This document shows positions 17,139-26,515 of a DNA stretch of 64,000 bases, piece by piece (position 1 is the stretch's first letter; each line of letters begins with the position of its first letter). The position numbers were made by a program, and so were the translations under genes. The stretch comes from AP-15 sp963832875. Its GTDB lineage: Bacteria; Pseudomonadota; Alphaproteobacteria; ATCC43930; CGMCC-115725. The notes below the pieces were generated by a model. The model was not told the origin of the DNA. It saw nothing but the letters and a program-made list of their open reading frames with translations, and did no database searches. The stretch is from contig CAWHWB010000011.1 of assembly GCA_963832875.1 (NCBI GenBank), forward strand, positions 92,627 through 156,626, in the 5' to 3' direction.

Positions 17139-18281
17139 GTGTCCATTCCACTGCGCCAAACGATCCGGGTCGGGGCCTATGTGCTCGGCCGCCATCTGCG
17201 CGGGGTCGAACGTTATCCGCTGGTGCTGATGCTCGAACCATTGTTCCGCTGCAATCTCGCCTGCGCCGGCTGCGGCAAAATCGACTATCCCGACCCCATT
17301 CTGAACCAGCGGCTCAGCGTTGCCGAATGCCTCGGCGCGGTCGACGAATGCGGCGCCCCGATCGTCGTCCTCGCCGGCGGCGAGCCGCTGCTGCATCGCG
17401 ACATCGCCCCGATTGTCGAGGACATCATCGCCCGCAAGAAATTCGTTTATCTGTGCACCAACGCGCTGCTTTTGGAAAAGAAGCTCGACCAGTTCGAGCC
17501 CAGCCCCTACTTCGCCTGGACCGTGCATCTCGACGGCGATCGCGAGGAGCACGACCGCTCGGTCTCGCAGGAGGGGGTCTACGAACGCGCCGTGGCAGCG
17601 ATCGCCCGGGCGAAGGCGCGGGGGTTCCGCGTCAACATCAACGCCACCCTGTTCGATACCGCCGAGCCCGAACGGGTCGCCGACTTCTTCGACCGGGTGA
17701 CCCAGATGGGCATCGACGGGATCACGGTTTCGCCCGGCTATGCCTATGAACGCGCACCCGACCAGGAGCATTTTCTGAACCGGCAGCGGACCAAGGAATT
17801 GTTCCGCGGCATTTTCGCGCGCCGGGGGCGGCGGTGGTCGTTCAATCAGTCGAGTCTGTTCCTCGATTTTCTCGCCGGAAACCAGTCTTATCGCTGCACC
17901 CCTTGGGGCAACCCGACCCGCAATTTCTTCGGCTGGCAGCGGCCGTGCTATCTGCTCGGCGAGGGTTATGCCAATACCTTCAAGGAGCTGATGGAGGAGA
18001 CCGACTGGGACGCCTACGGCACCGGAAATTACGAGAAATGCGCCGATTGCATGGTGCACAGCGGGTATGAGGCGACCGCGGTCATGGATTCGGTGCGGCA
18101 CCCGCTGAAAGCAGCGAGGGTGGCGCTGCGCGGGGTGCGCACCGAGGGTGCCATGGCCCCGGAAATATCCCTAGAGCGGCAGCGCCCAGCCGAGTACGCG
18201 TTCTCCGGCCATGTCGCCGCGGCGATGGACCGGCTAGGCCGCGGCGACCAGCCCGTGCAGCGCGCGGGCGGGTCCGACTAG
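17139..18281 (+). CDS. hpnH: HpnH, adenosylhopane synthase (radical SAM)
   Basis: HpnH joins a 5'-deoxyadenosyl group to diploptene to form adenosylhopane, the first side-chain step. The 380-residue protein has the radical SAM cysteines C38, C42 and C45 (RCNLACAGC) and VLAGGEPLLH, plus a C-terminal SPASM-like cysteine set including YEKCADCMVHSGYE. It starts at GTG 17139. Its last 48 bases overlap the 3' end of hpnG on the other strand. Confidence 0.95.
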   Translation: MSIPLRQTIRVGAYVLGRHLRGVERYPLVLMLEPLFRCNLACAGCGKIDYPDPILNQRLSVAECLGAVDECGAPIVVLAGGEPLLHRDIAPIVEDIIARKKFVYLCTNALLLEKKLDQFEPSPYFAWTVHLDGDREEHDRSVSQEGVYERAVAAIARAKARGFRVNINATLFDTAEPERVADFFDRVTQMGIDGITVSPGYAYERAPDQEHFLNRQRTKELFRGIFARRGRRWSFNQSSLFLDFLAGNQSYRCTPWGNPTRNFFGWQRPCYLLGEGYANTFKELMEETDWDAYGTGNYEKCADCMVHSGYEATAVMDSVRHPLKAARVALRGVRTEGAMAPEISLERQRPAEYAFSGHVAAAMDRLGRGDQPVQRAGGSD

Positions 18282-18911
18282 CGCGGAAAGCGCCGTCCGG
18301 GTCTCGCGCGCGAGCCCGAGCAGGGCCACGAACTGGCGCGGCCGGCGCAGCACCGAGGCCAGCACGCGCGCCAGCTGCGGGGTTCCGTCCTCGGTCAGCG
18401 GGATCAGTGCCGCCGGCGGCAATTCGCGCAGAACCGTGTCGGCGATCGTGCGGACGACGACAAACGGGATGGCGGCCGAGGTCGCGATCCGGGCCACCAC
18501 ATCGCTTTCGAGGTCGACGGCGAGCGCGCCGGTCTCGCTCCAGGCGCGGCGCTTTTCGGCCGTTGTCGCCAACACCGCCGCGGCGCCCAGCACCGGGCCT
18601 TCGAGCGCGCCGATGCCGCGAGCAAGATCGGCGACGCGACGGCGGAACGGTTCCTGCGGCCGCCAGCGTTGGTCGCTGGCAATCACTTCGGTCGAGATGA
18701 CAACGTTTCCCGGGCGCAGGTCCGGGGCCAAGGCTCCGGCAATGCCAAAGCTGACCAAGCAGTTCGCCCGTCGGACGGCGTCCTCGACCAGAGCAGCGGT
18801 GCGGCCGCGGTGGCCGGCGCCGACCACCACGGACAGCCCTGCAGCGCGCGCAATCTTCGCTTCGGCCGCCATGCCCGAGGTGCAGAGCAAACTGGTCGGA
18901 AGAGTTTGCAC
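18234..18911 (-). CDS. hpnG: HpnG, adenosylhopane nucleosidase/phosphorylase
   Basis: HpnG releases adenine from adenosylhopane to give ribosylhopane. The protein (225 aa from GTG 18909-18911) has the purine nucleoside phosphorylase fold with VSFGIAGAL, GAAAVLAT, a catalytic-type VDLESDVVARIA and VVRTIADT. The start is uncertain: ATG 18954-18956 would add 15 residues, and the family-like region begins near TSGMAAEAKIAR. It is convergent with hpnH and overlaps it by 48 bases, an uncommon layout since the two act in sequence and are usually in one operon. Confidence 0.88.
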   Translation of the reverse strand: MQTLPTSLLCTSGMAAEAKIARAAGLSVVVGAGHRGRTAALVEDAVRRANCLVSFGIAGALAPDLRPGNVVISTEVIASDQRWRPQEPFRRRVADLARGIGALEGPVLGAAAVLATTAEKRRAWSETGALAVDLESDVVARIATSAAIPFVVVRTIADTVLRELPPAALIPLTEDGTPQLARVLASVLRRPRQFVALLGLARETRTALSALVGPARALHGLVAAA

Positions 18912-19102
18912 TTGCGTGTCCCTGCCGTTCGCCGGCGAGGAACAACGCGCCTGCACGCGCCGCTGCGCGGTCTGCCAAGCTCCCTGCCAGAGGCACTATT
19001 ACCTGGTTTCCGGCGCCGTGCCTATCTATTCAGCATAGACAAAGCGCCGCAGCCGCCGGGTCCGGCATACCGGCGGCATTTGCGGGGCGTCGGCGGAGAC
19101 GG

Positions 19103-21073
19103 TCAGAGGCCGAACGGCGCCCGGCGCGCGCGCGTCGAGGTAAGGCGGCGGTAGCGGGCCAATGCCCAGAGCGGAAAATAAGCCCGGTAGCCGTGATAGC
19201 GCAGGAAAAACACCCGGGGAAAGCCGACCGCGGTAAACCAGGGCTCGTCCCAGTTTCCGTTCCGGTCGCGAGCATCGATCAGAAAGGCGATGCCGCGGGC
19301 GACCGCGGGGTTGTCGGTCTCGCCGGCCGCCATCAGCCCGAGCAGTGCCCAGGCGGTCTGCGAGGGGGTGCTGTAGGGCGCCCCGCCATGCGGCATCCCG
19401 GGCCAATATGATTGCTCGCACTCGCCCCAGCCGCCGTCGTCGCGCTGGCGGTCTAGCACCCAGCTGGCGGCGCGGCGGATTTCGGAGGCGTTTGCATCGG
19501 CGCCGGCCGCATTGAGCGCCGCCAGGACCGACCACGTGCCGTAGATATAGTTAGTGCCCCAGCGCCCGAACCAGCTGCCGTCGGCTTCCTGCTCGCGCCG
19601 CAAAAAGGCGACCGCGGCGGCGACGGCGGGGTGGTCGGCGCCGAGGCCGAGCTGGCACAGAAATCCTAGACAGCGCGCGCTGACATCGGCGGTCGGCGGG
19701 TCGAGCAGCGCACCATGGTCGGCAAACGGAATGTGGTTCAGATAGAAGTGCGTGTTGTCGGCGTCGAACGAGCCCCACCCGCCGTTCCGGCTCTGCATGC
19801 CGATAATCCACTCGGCCGCCCGCTCGGTGGCCGGGCGGTAGCGCGCCCGGTCGAAACGGTCGAGCGCCAAGCCGACCGCGGCGGTGTCGTCAACATCTGG
19901 GTAGTAGGGGTTCTCATATTGAAAGGCCCAGCCGCCCGGCCGCAGACTTGGCCGGGTCATCGCCCAATCGCCGGCCACCTCCAGCACCTGCTTTCCGGCG
20001 AGCCAGTCGAGTGCCCGCCCGATCGCCGGCTCGAAGCGCCGGTCCCCGGTTTCCATCAAGGCATGGCAGGCGAGTGCGGTGTCCCAGACCGGCGACAGGC
20101 AAGGCTGGCAATAGCTGCGCTCGCCGTCGCGGACCAGAAGCTTGCGGGTCGCAGCCGCGGCGGTCGCCCGGTCGGGATGGTTTGATGAATAGCCCAAACA
20201 ATCGAACATCATCAGAGAGTTCGACATTGCCGGAAAGATCCCGCCAAGACCATCCTCACCGTTGAGGCGTTCGGTTACAAAAGCGACCGCCTTGTCGATC
20301 GCGCGCTGCTGCGACCCCCTCGGGAACAGCGGCTCGGCTATGCGCAATCCCCGGTCGAGCCAGCCGAAGGCAACCGCCAACGGTGAGGCGGTCGGTCCGG
20401 CGATCCAGTCGCGCACCGTCTCCGGCGGTTCGACGAACAATTCGCGGACGGTGATCCGCTGCGGGTTGCGGGCGCGCGGGCGCAGCGCCATCAAAACCAA
20501 GAGCGGCACCAGGACAGCGCGCGACCAATACGAGACCTTGGCGATGTGGAACGGCGACCAGCGCGGCAACAACATGATCTCGACCGGCATCATCGGAACC
20601 GCGCGCCACGGCACCTCGCCGAACAAGGCGAGCAGGACGCGGGTGAAGACATTGCACCGGCGGGCGCCGCCGAGCGCCAAGATCGCCGCGCGCGCGCGCG
20701 CCATGTGCGGCGCGTCGGGCGAATCGCCAGCCGCCTTCAGTGCAAAATAGGCCTTGACCGAGCAGCTGAGGTCGAGCGCCCCGCCGTGGAACAGCGGCCA
20801 GCCGCCGTCCGCGCCCTGCTGAGCGCGAAGGAACTGCGCGATTTCCTGCTGAAGCTCGGGCTCGACGCAGTCGAGATAATGTTGCAACAGGATGTACTCG
20901 GCCGGGATCGTCGCGTCGGCTTCGAGCTCGAAGACCCAATGGCCATCCGCCTGCTGCAGCCTTGAGAGAGAGGCGGCGGCGCGGGTGATCGCGGCGTCAA
21001 GTCCAGACGCCCGCACACGACCATGCGCGATCTGCGCTTCGCTCTCGGTCGTTGAGCCAGGTGGAGGGTTCAT
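19103..21073 (-). CDS. shc: Squalene-hopene cyclase (HpnF)
   Basis: The enzyme cyclises squalene to hopene at the membrane. The 656-residue protein has the catalytic DxDD as D393-V-D395-D396, where the middle Asp is the proton donor in studied cyclases. Several QW-type repeats are visible (DGHWVFEL, DGGWPLF, NGGWGSFD, DGSWFGRWG, DGGWGECEQSYW). A membrane-inserting hydrophobic segment lies at about 183-197. The ATG at 21071-21073 fits the family; an in-frame extension upstream is within hpnE. It is the last gene of the hpnA-C-D-E-F operon, 34 bases after hpnE. Confidence 0.97.
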   Translation of the reverse strand: MNPPPGSTTESEAQIAHGRVRASGLDAAITRAAASLSRLQQADGHWVFELEADATIPAEYILLQHYLDCVEPELQQEIAQFLRAQQGADGGWPLFHGGALDLSCSVKAYFALKAAGDSPDAPHMARARAAILALGGARRCNVFTRVLLALFGEVPWRAVPMMPVEIMLLPRWSPFHIAKVSYWSRAVLVPLLVLMALRPRARNPQRITVRELFVEPPETVRDWIAGPTASPLAVAFGWLDRGLRIAEPLFPRGSQQRAIDKAVAFVTERLNGEDGLGGIFPAMSNSLMMFDCLGYSSNHPDRATAAAATRKLLVRDGERSYCQPCLSPVWDTALACHALMETGDRRFEPAIGRALDWLAGKQVLEVAGDWAMTRPSLRPGGWAFQYENPYYPDVDDTAAVGLALDRFDRARYRPATERAAEWIIGMQSRNGGWGSFDADNTHFYLNHIPFADHGALLDPPTADVSARCLGFLCQLGLGADHPAVAAAVAFLRREQEADGSWFGRWGTNYIYGTWSVLAALNAAGADANASEIRRAASWVLDRQRDDGGWGECEQSYWPGMPHGGAPYSTPSQTAWALLGLMAAGETDNPAVARGIAFLIDARDRNGNWDEPWFTAVGFPRVFFLRYHGYRAYFPLWALARYRRLTSTRARRAPFGL

Positions 21074-21107
21074 CAGATGGTGCCGTAATTCTTTCTCTTG
21101 GTTGCAC

Positions 21108-22421
21108 TTAGTCCAGCGCGAAGGCGATTTGCGCCCGCCCCCGACGGGATAGGTCCGCGACCGCCGGTCGACACCTGCCAGCGGCGTGAAGGCCGGAGCC
21201 AATAGCGCCCTCGATCGTCGCCGGCAAGCCGGTATCGGTGTAGTCGCCGGCGATAAACAGGTTCCGCCAGCGCGTCGCCGCCGCCGGCCGGCGGCGCATC
21301 TGCTCCGGACTGGCGAGAAACGTCGCCCGCCGCTCCTTGACAATGCGCGTCGCCGGCACCGGAACCGCCGGTAACCCATAAGCCGAGGCAACGTCGCGCC
21401 ATAGGGTTTCGCGCAACGCATCGGCCGGGCAGTCGACGATCCGGTCGGCGGCGCTGACCGTTACCGACAACACCTCGCGCTTGCGAAAGATCCACTCGGC
21501 CGTGCCGCCGACGACCCCGACGAAGAGCGGTGAGCCCGCCGGCGGGACGCAGCGGAAATGCGCGTTGACGATCGGCGAAAACGCATCGGGCACAGTCAGC
21601 GCCGGTACCAGACGAGCGGCAATCAGAGCCGGCACTGCCAGGACCAGGCAATCGCCTTGATCGAGGGTTACGGGCTGCGCGTCGAAAGCCAGGGCTGCCA
21701 CGCGATCCGCGGCGAATTCGAGCGCCCTCAGCCGGGCGCCGAAATGGATCTCGGCGCCGCGCGCGCGCAGGGTCGCGAGCGCCGGATCGACGAATGTCTC
21801 CGACAACCCGTCTTGCGGCAGCAATGGCCGGCACGCGGCTCCGCCACGCCCGAGCGTCTCGCTCAGAATCCGCCAGAACAGGCGGGCCGAGGCGCGCTCA
21901 ACGCCGGTGTTCAGCGCGGCGACGGCGAGCGGCTCCCACAGCGGCCGGAACAGCCGGCGGTCGCGCCCCAGCGCCTCGGCGACGGTTGCCGACGGGCGGG
22001 CGCAGCGCAGCGACAGTGCTTCGAGATAGTCGGCGGCACGGCTGCCCGGGACTCGTCTCGCGTCCTCTAAGATCCACCACGGCACGGCGCCGCGGTTCGG
22101 TCGCAAATTCCAACGCAACCCGCTCGCCGCATCGAAAAACGCGTACGCCGCTTCCTGCGGCCCCCCGATCGTGCCGAGCGCGCCAGTCCGGGCGAGATAG
22201 GCAAGGGCGCGGTGGTTTCCGGCGAGCAAGAGGTGGTTGCCGTTGTCAATGCGGCAGCCGAGCTCGGCGTCGAAATACGAGCGGCACCGCCCGCCGGCCT
22301 GGGCGGTGGCTTCATAGAGCCGCACGCGCCATCCCTCGGCCGCCAGCTCGACCGCTGCCGCTAGGCCGGCGAGACCGGCGCCGACGACATGCACCCGCCC
22401 GGCGTCCGATCGGCCGCTCAT
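21108..22421 (-). CDS. hpnE: HpnE, hydroxysqualene dehydroxylase (FAD amine oxidase fold)
   Basis: HpnE reduces hydroxysqualene to squalene, completing the HpnC-D-E route. The 437-residue protein opens with the FAD dinucleotide motif VVGAGLAGLAAAVELAAEG, then the amine-oxidase-type GGRCRSYF, and ends with a second FAD block, FIAGDYTDTGLPATIEGAIGSG. Its ATG overlaps the hpnD stop as ATGA. The open frame continues upstream inside hpnD but that part is a shadow. Confidence 0.94.
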   Translation of the reverse strand: MSGRSDAGRVHVVGAGLAGLAAAVELAAEGWRVRLYEATAQAGGRCRSYFDAELGCRIDNGNHLLLAGNHRALAYLARTGALGTIGGPQEAAYAFFDAASGLRWNLRPNRGAVPWWILEDARRVPGSRAADYLEALSLRCARPSATVAEALGRDRRLFRPLWEPLAVAALNTGVERASARLFWRILSETLGRGGAACRPLLPQDGLSETFVDPALATLRARGAEIHFGARLRALEFAADRVAALAFDAQPVTLDQGDCLVLAVPALIAARLVPALTVPDAFSPIVNAHFRCVPPAGSPLFVGVVGGTAEWIFRKREVLSVTVSAADRIVDCPADALRETLWRDVASAYGLPAVPVPATRIVKERRATFLASPEQMRRRPAAATRWRNLFIAGDYTDTGLPATIEGAIGSGLHAAGRCRPAVADLSRRGRAQIAFALD

Positions 22422-23296
22422 AAGAGACCGTGACGCAGCACCAGCCACAGCTTGAGCGGCTTCGACAATTTGACGCGCGCCGCCGGGTCGCGCCATTCCC
22501 GGCGCAGCAATTCGCGCAGGGTCGCGCGGTAGACCGCACCCATCACCGCCGCGGGCCGCATCGCCCGGCGGCGGCACTGTCCCATGGCCCGAGCGCTGTC
22601 GCGAAAATGCGCCTCGGCGATCGCCGCAACCTCGCGGCACACTGCCGGCAGTGCCGGATGGCGCAGCACCATCATCGGATCGGCGCTGCCGATCCCGTGG
22701 CGATCGAGGATTTCGCGCGGCAGATAGAGCCGGCCGCGGCGGGCGTCCTCGTCGAGGTCGCGCAGAATATTGGTCAGCTGCAAGGCCCGGCCGAGCGCAT
22801 CGGCGACGCGATGGGCGGCCTCGCCCGGATCGCCGAAGATATGCACCGAGAGATGGCCGACGGCGCTGGCGACGCGGGCGCAATAGACGTCGAGCGTCGC
22901 CAGGTCGGGGGCGCGGATGTCTTCGCGCGCGTCCATTTCCATGCCCGCGACGACCGCGAGGAAATCTTCGCGGCGCAGGCGATAGCGCCGGATCGGCTCC
23001 TGCAAGGCGCGAGCGACCAACTGGCGCGGCTGCCCAGCATAGAGCGCCTCGATTTCGTCGCGCCAGGCGGAAAGAGCCTTGAGCTTGGGTGCCGCCGGTC
23101 CGTCGCCGTCGGCGATGTCGTCGACCTCGCGGCACCAAGCGTAAACCGCGTACATGGCGTGGCGGCGGTCGCGCGGCAGCAGCCGCATCGCCCAGTAGAA
23201 CGAGGTGCCGGCCGCCTCGACCCGATGCCGTATGGTTTGGCGCAGCGCTTCCTCGCCGAGTTCCTCGCGGACAACGTCGAACGCCGTGTCGCTCAC
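22418..23296 (-). CDS. hpnD: HpnD, presqualene diphosphate synthase
   Basis: HpnD condenses two farnesyl diphosphates to presqualene diphosphate. The 292-residue squalene/phytoene synthase fold shows the first aspartate-rich motif D59-D60-IAD (CREVDDIAD) and the second in NILRDLDEDARRGRLYLP. GTG 23294-23296 is the start and overlaps the hpnC stop (GTGA). It is coupled at both ends in the operon. Confidence 0.95.
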   Translation of the reverse strand: MSDTAFDVVREELGEEALRQTIRHRVEAAGTSFYWAMRLLPRDRRHAMYAVYAWCREVDDIADGDGPAAPKLKALSAWRDEIEALYAGQPRQLVARALQEPIRRYRLRREDFLAVVAGMEMDAREDIRAPDLATLDVYCARVASAVGHLSVHIFGDPGEAAHRVADALGRALQLTNILRDLDEDARRGRLYLPREILDRHGIGSADPMMVLRHPALPAVCREVAAIAEAHFRDSARAMGQCRRRAMRPAAVMGAVYRATLRELLRREWRDPAARVKLSKPLKLWLVLRHGLL

Positions 23297-24189
23297 CGCC
23301 GATTTCCTCCGGGCCGGCTGCCCCGGGGCCGCAAACCCCGCGGGAGGCCGAGGAGAAACGCGGCGAGAAAGTCCGTCTTGCCGAGCCCGACCCGCGCGGC
23401 CAGCGGGTCGCCGCAGCGCAGATGGCGCAGCAGGCGCGCCGCCAGCTCGACGATGATCGCGCACTCGCAGCGCAATCCCGGCGCGGCGACCCGCCCCGGC
23501 AAGGCGCGCGCTGCCTCGACGAGCTCCGCGGTGTGGTCGAGGAGCTGGTCGAGCACCCGACGCAGCCTCGGGGAGCAGGCCCGGTCGTTCAGCGCCTCGA
23601 CGCCGACGCCCGCGGCGGCGAGTTCGCTCAGCGGCAGGTAGACCCGGTCGAGCCGGCGGTAATCCGCGGCGCAATCCTGCAGATGGTTCAGCACCTGCAG
23701 GGCCGAGCACAGCGCGTCCGAGGCGGCCCAGGCGTCGCGGCTCTCGCCGTGCAGATCGAGCAGCTGGCGGCCGACCGGCGCGGCCGAATAGCGGCAATAT
23801 TGCATCAACTCGTCCCAGTCGCGGTAGCGCCGCTGTTCCGCGTCCAGGCGAAAGGCGCGCAGCACATCGCGGCAGTGCTGCGCCGTGATCCCGGTGGCGC
23901 CGAGGCTTTGCCGCATCGCCGCGGCGGCCGGCGCATCGCTGCCCGAAGCGCCCTCGAGCACCGCCGCCATGCGGTCGAGCCGGCGGATCTTGTCGGCCGC
24001 GGCTAGCGCCGGATTGTCGGCGATATCGTCGGCGTTGCGGGCGAAGCGGTAAAAGGTGTGGACATGCGCCCGCACGCCGGGCCGGAGCAGCAGCGACCCG
24101 ACCGGGAAATTCTCGCCTTCGCGCCATTTGCCCGATGGCGTCTCGACGCTCTCCTCGCCTGCCGCTCCCGGTTCTGCCGTCACCGCCAT
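23293..24189 (-). CDS. hpnC: HpnC, hydroxysqualene synthase
   Basis: HpnC converts presqualene diphosphate to hydroxysqualene. The 298-residue squalene/phytoene synthase paralogue has the first aspartate-rich motif at about 54-58 (RNADDIAD) and the second site in NHLQDCAADYRRLDRVYLP. Its N terminus (GKWREGENFPVGS) is the HpnC hallmark that sets it apart from HpnD. It overlaps hpnA by 10 bases and hpnD by 4. Confidence 0.94.
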   Translation of the reverse strand: MAVTAEPGAAGEESVETPSGKWREGENFPVGSLLLRPGVRAHVHTFYRFARNADDIADNPALAAADKIRRLDRMAAVLEGASGSDAPAAAAMRQSLGATGITAQHCRDVLRAFRLDAEQRRYRDWDELMQYCRYSAAPVGRQLLDLHGESRDAWAASDALCSALQVLNHLQDCAADYRRLDRVYLPLSELAAAGVGVEALNDRACSPRLRRVLDQLLDHTAELVEAARALPGRVAAPGLRCECAIIVELAARLLRHLRCGDPLAARVGLGKTDFLAAFLLGLPRGLRPRGSRPGGNRR

Positions 24190-25190
24190 TGTCTCAGATA
24201 TCCGTTGGCCTCGAACCAGCCGATCGCGTCGGCGATCGCTTGGCGCGCCGGCCGCGGCCGGTAGCCCAGTTCGCGCGAAGCTTTCTCGGACGAAAAATAC
24301 ATCTTCTTTCTGGCCATGCGAACCCCGTCGAGCGTGGTAAAGGGCTCTCGGCCGGTGACCCGAGCCGCCAATTCCGCCCCCGCCGCCGCAGCAAAGGCGA
24401 ACGCATGCGGAACTCTGAGCCGCGGCGGCCGGCGACCGACCGACCAGGCGATTTCGGCCAGGATCTCGGCCAGGGCCATGTTTTCGCCGCCGAGTATATA
24501 ACGCTCGCCGACCCGTCCGGTTTCGGCGGCGGCGAGATGGCCGGCGGCGACATCGTCGACATGGACGATGTTGAGCCCGGTGTCGACAAACCCCGGCATC
24601 CGGCCGCGCGCGGCTTCGAGAATCAATCGGCCGGTCGGCGTCGGCCTGAGGTCGCGCGGTCCCACGGGCGTCGACGGATTGACGATCACCGCCGGCAGAC
24701 CGAGTTCGCTGACGAGAGAGTGCACCACTTCCTCGGCCTGGTATTTCGAGCGTTTGTAGGGGCCGATCATGTCCTCGAACCGACTCGGCGTGTCTTCGTC
24801 GGCCGAATCGCCGGGAATCAGGCCGAGCGTGGCGACGCTGCTGGTATAGACGACCCGCTCGATCCCAGCGTCGACCGCTGCGGTCAATAGATCGCGGGTG
24901 CCCTCGACATTGGCGCGGAACATCGCGGCCGGGTCGGGGACCCACAGCCGATAATCGGCGGCGACGTGGAACAGGTAGCGGCAGCCGGCGAGTGCGCGAG
25001 CGAGCGATGGCGCATCCTCCATCGCGCCCGACGCGATTTCGACCGAGAGGTCGGCGAGGTTGCGCCGGTCGGCGCCCGGGCGCACCAGCGTGCGCACCCG
25101 ATGGCCGGCCTCCAGCAAGACCCGCACCACTGCGGACCCGACGAACCCGGTCGCTCCGGTGACCAGGCACAAGCCCGGCGACAGCGCCAT
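24180..25190 (-). CDS. hpnA: HpnA, hopanoid-associated NAD-dependent sugar epimerase/dehydratase
   Basis: This 336-residue extended SDR protein has the NAD motif TGATGFVGS (about 11-19), YTSSVATLG, and the catalytic YKRSK (Y-x3-K). HpnA accompanies hopanoid clusters and is thought to act on the polar head or its sugar; its exact reaction is not settled. It is the first gene of the operon. hpnB, often next to hpnA, is missing here. The 119 bases upstream should hold the operon promoter, but I cannot define it. Confidence 0.93.
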   Translation of the reverse strand: MALSPGLCLVTGATGFVGSAVVRVLLEAGHRVRTLVRPGADRRNLADLSVEIASGAMEDAPSLARALAGCRYLFHVAADYRLWVPDPAAMFRANVEGTRDLLTAAVDAGIERVVYTSSVATLGLIPGDSADEDTPSRFEDMIGPYKRSKYQAEEVVHSLVSELGLPAVIVNPSTPVGPRDLRPTPTGRLILEAARGRMPGFVDTGLNIVHVDDVAAGHLAAAETGRVGERYILGGENMALAEILAEIAWSVGRRPPRLRVPHAFAFAAAAGAELAARVTGREPFTTLDGVRMARKKMYFSSEKASRELGYRPRPARQAIADAIGWFEANGYLRQWR

Positions 25191-25309
25191 GTGTGCACTC
25201 CACCAGCTTGCCGGCCCCCTGGTTTCACGGGACCGGTCGGGATGTCAACGGGGCGAATTGAGCCTGTGCTGGGCCGGCCCGCGTCGGCTGTCGCCGGGCG
25301 GGAGCACGG

Positions 25310-26515
25310 TCATGGTGATCTCGCAGCCCCGGTAGGGACAGGCGGCGCGGCGGCCCCGGGCGCGGCCGCCGACGAAGCGGCTGGCGCCGAAGCGGCTGGC
25401 GGCCCACCGGCCGTCGCCGCACCCGCGCGGGCCTCGGCTGCTCGGGCGCGGGCCGCTTGTGCCTTGTCGGGCTCGCCCAGCACGTCATAAGCACGGGCGA
25501 GGCGCACCCATCCGGCGCTGTCGCCGGGGTGCTGTTGGAGACGCTGCGCCAGACGCTCGACCATGGCTCGGATCATGGTCTCCCGCTGCGCGGGCGTCAT
25601 CGATTCCGCGGCGGCGACATCCTGCGCCGTCGGGCCGGAGCCGGGCGCCGCAGCGGTCGGCGGTCCCGAGGCCGGCGGTGCCGAGGTCGGCGAGAGCTCG
25701 GCAAGGCGATCGGCGACGGCTTGGCGCCACGGCGCGTCGGCCGGAGCGGCGGCCAAGAGCGCCTGCAGCTTTTGCCGGGCCCCGGCGGTGTCGCCGCGCT
25801 GCAGCGCGGCCTCGGCGCCATAGTAGCGCGAGCGCGGATCGTCGGGCGCCTTGGCGAGCTCGGCTTCGGCCGCCGCCGTCACCTGCCCCTGGGCGGCGAG
25901 CACCAGCACCTCGCCGAGCTCGGCATGGAGCCCGGTTTTGGCCGGCGCCAACGCGATCGCGTGGGCATAGTCCTCGCGCGCCTCTGGAAACCGGCCGAGC
26001 GCCGCCGAAGTCCGGGCGAGCAGGATCCAGCCGCGCAGATCGCCGGGCGTCTGGCGCAGATGCGCCTTGATCCGGTCGGCGGCAGCGGCGAGCTCGGCGG
26101 CGCCGTGGGGTGACGCGGCGTCGGTGGTGGCGCCGGGAACGATCGCTGCCGGGGTCCCGAGCGCGAAATAGAGGGCGATCGCCGCCGCCGGCAGCAGTCC
26201 GGCGATGCCGATCGCGGCGCCGAACCGCCACGAAGTCTCGGAGGCGCTCTCCGCCGATGCTGCCCGAGCGCTGCTTTCGCGCTTGGTCGCGGCCAGCATG
26301 CGCCGGGTGATCTCGGTCCGCGCGGCAGCCGTCTGTTCGGGCATCAGCCGGCCTTGCGCCAATTCGACCTCGATCGCAGCGAGCTGGCGTCGATAGAGTG
26401 CCGTGACCGGCTCCTCGTCCTCCGCGTGCCGCCGCGGCGGCACGATCAGCGGCCGCAGCAAGGCGGCGAGCGCGGCCACGGTCAGGCACCCGGCGACGAT
26501 CCAGAACCAGATCAT
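25310..26515 (-). CDS. ccmI: CcmI/CycH cytochrome c maturation TPR protein
   Basis: CcmI binds apocytochrome c and hands it to the haem lyase complex. The 401-residue protein starts with a membrane anchor (about 1-22), then the cytoplasmic loop with VTALYRRQLAAIEVELAQGRL, a second membrane segment (about 100-118), and a periplasmic TPR-like region (about 150-350). An Ala/Pro-rich low-complexity tail (about 350-401) ends it. ATG 26513-26515 overlaps the ccmH stop (ATGA). Confidence 0.92.
   Translation of the reverse strand: MIWFWIVAGCLTVAALAALLRPLIVPPRRHAEDEEPVTALYRRQLAAIEVELAQGRLMPEQTAAARTEITRRMLAATKRESSARAASAESASETSWRFGAAIGIAGLLPAAAIALYFALGTPAAIVPGATTDAASPHGAAELAAAADRIKAHLRQTPGDLRGWILLARTSAALGRFPEAREDYAHAIALAPAKTGLHAELGEVLVLAAQGQVTAAAEAELAKAPDDPRSRYYGAEAALQRGDTAGARQKLQALLAAAPADAPWRQAVADRLAELSPTSAPPASGPPTAAAPGSGPTAQDVAAAESMTPAQRETMIRAMVERLAQRLQQHPGDSAGWVRLARAYDVLGEPDKAQAARARAAEARAGAATAGGPPAASAPAASSAAAPGAAAPPVPTGAARSP

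Noticed and set aside
22422..23138. HpnE extended upstream to 23138
   Set aside because: The extra 239 residues lie antiphase within hpnD, are Arg/Ala-rich, and the FAD motif begins right after ATG 22419-22421.
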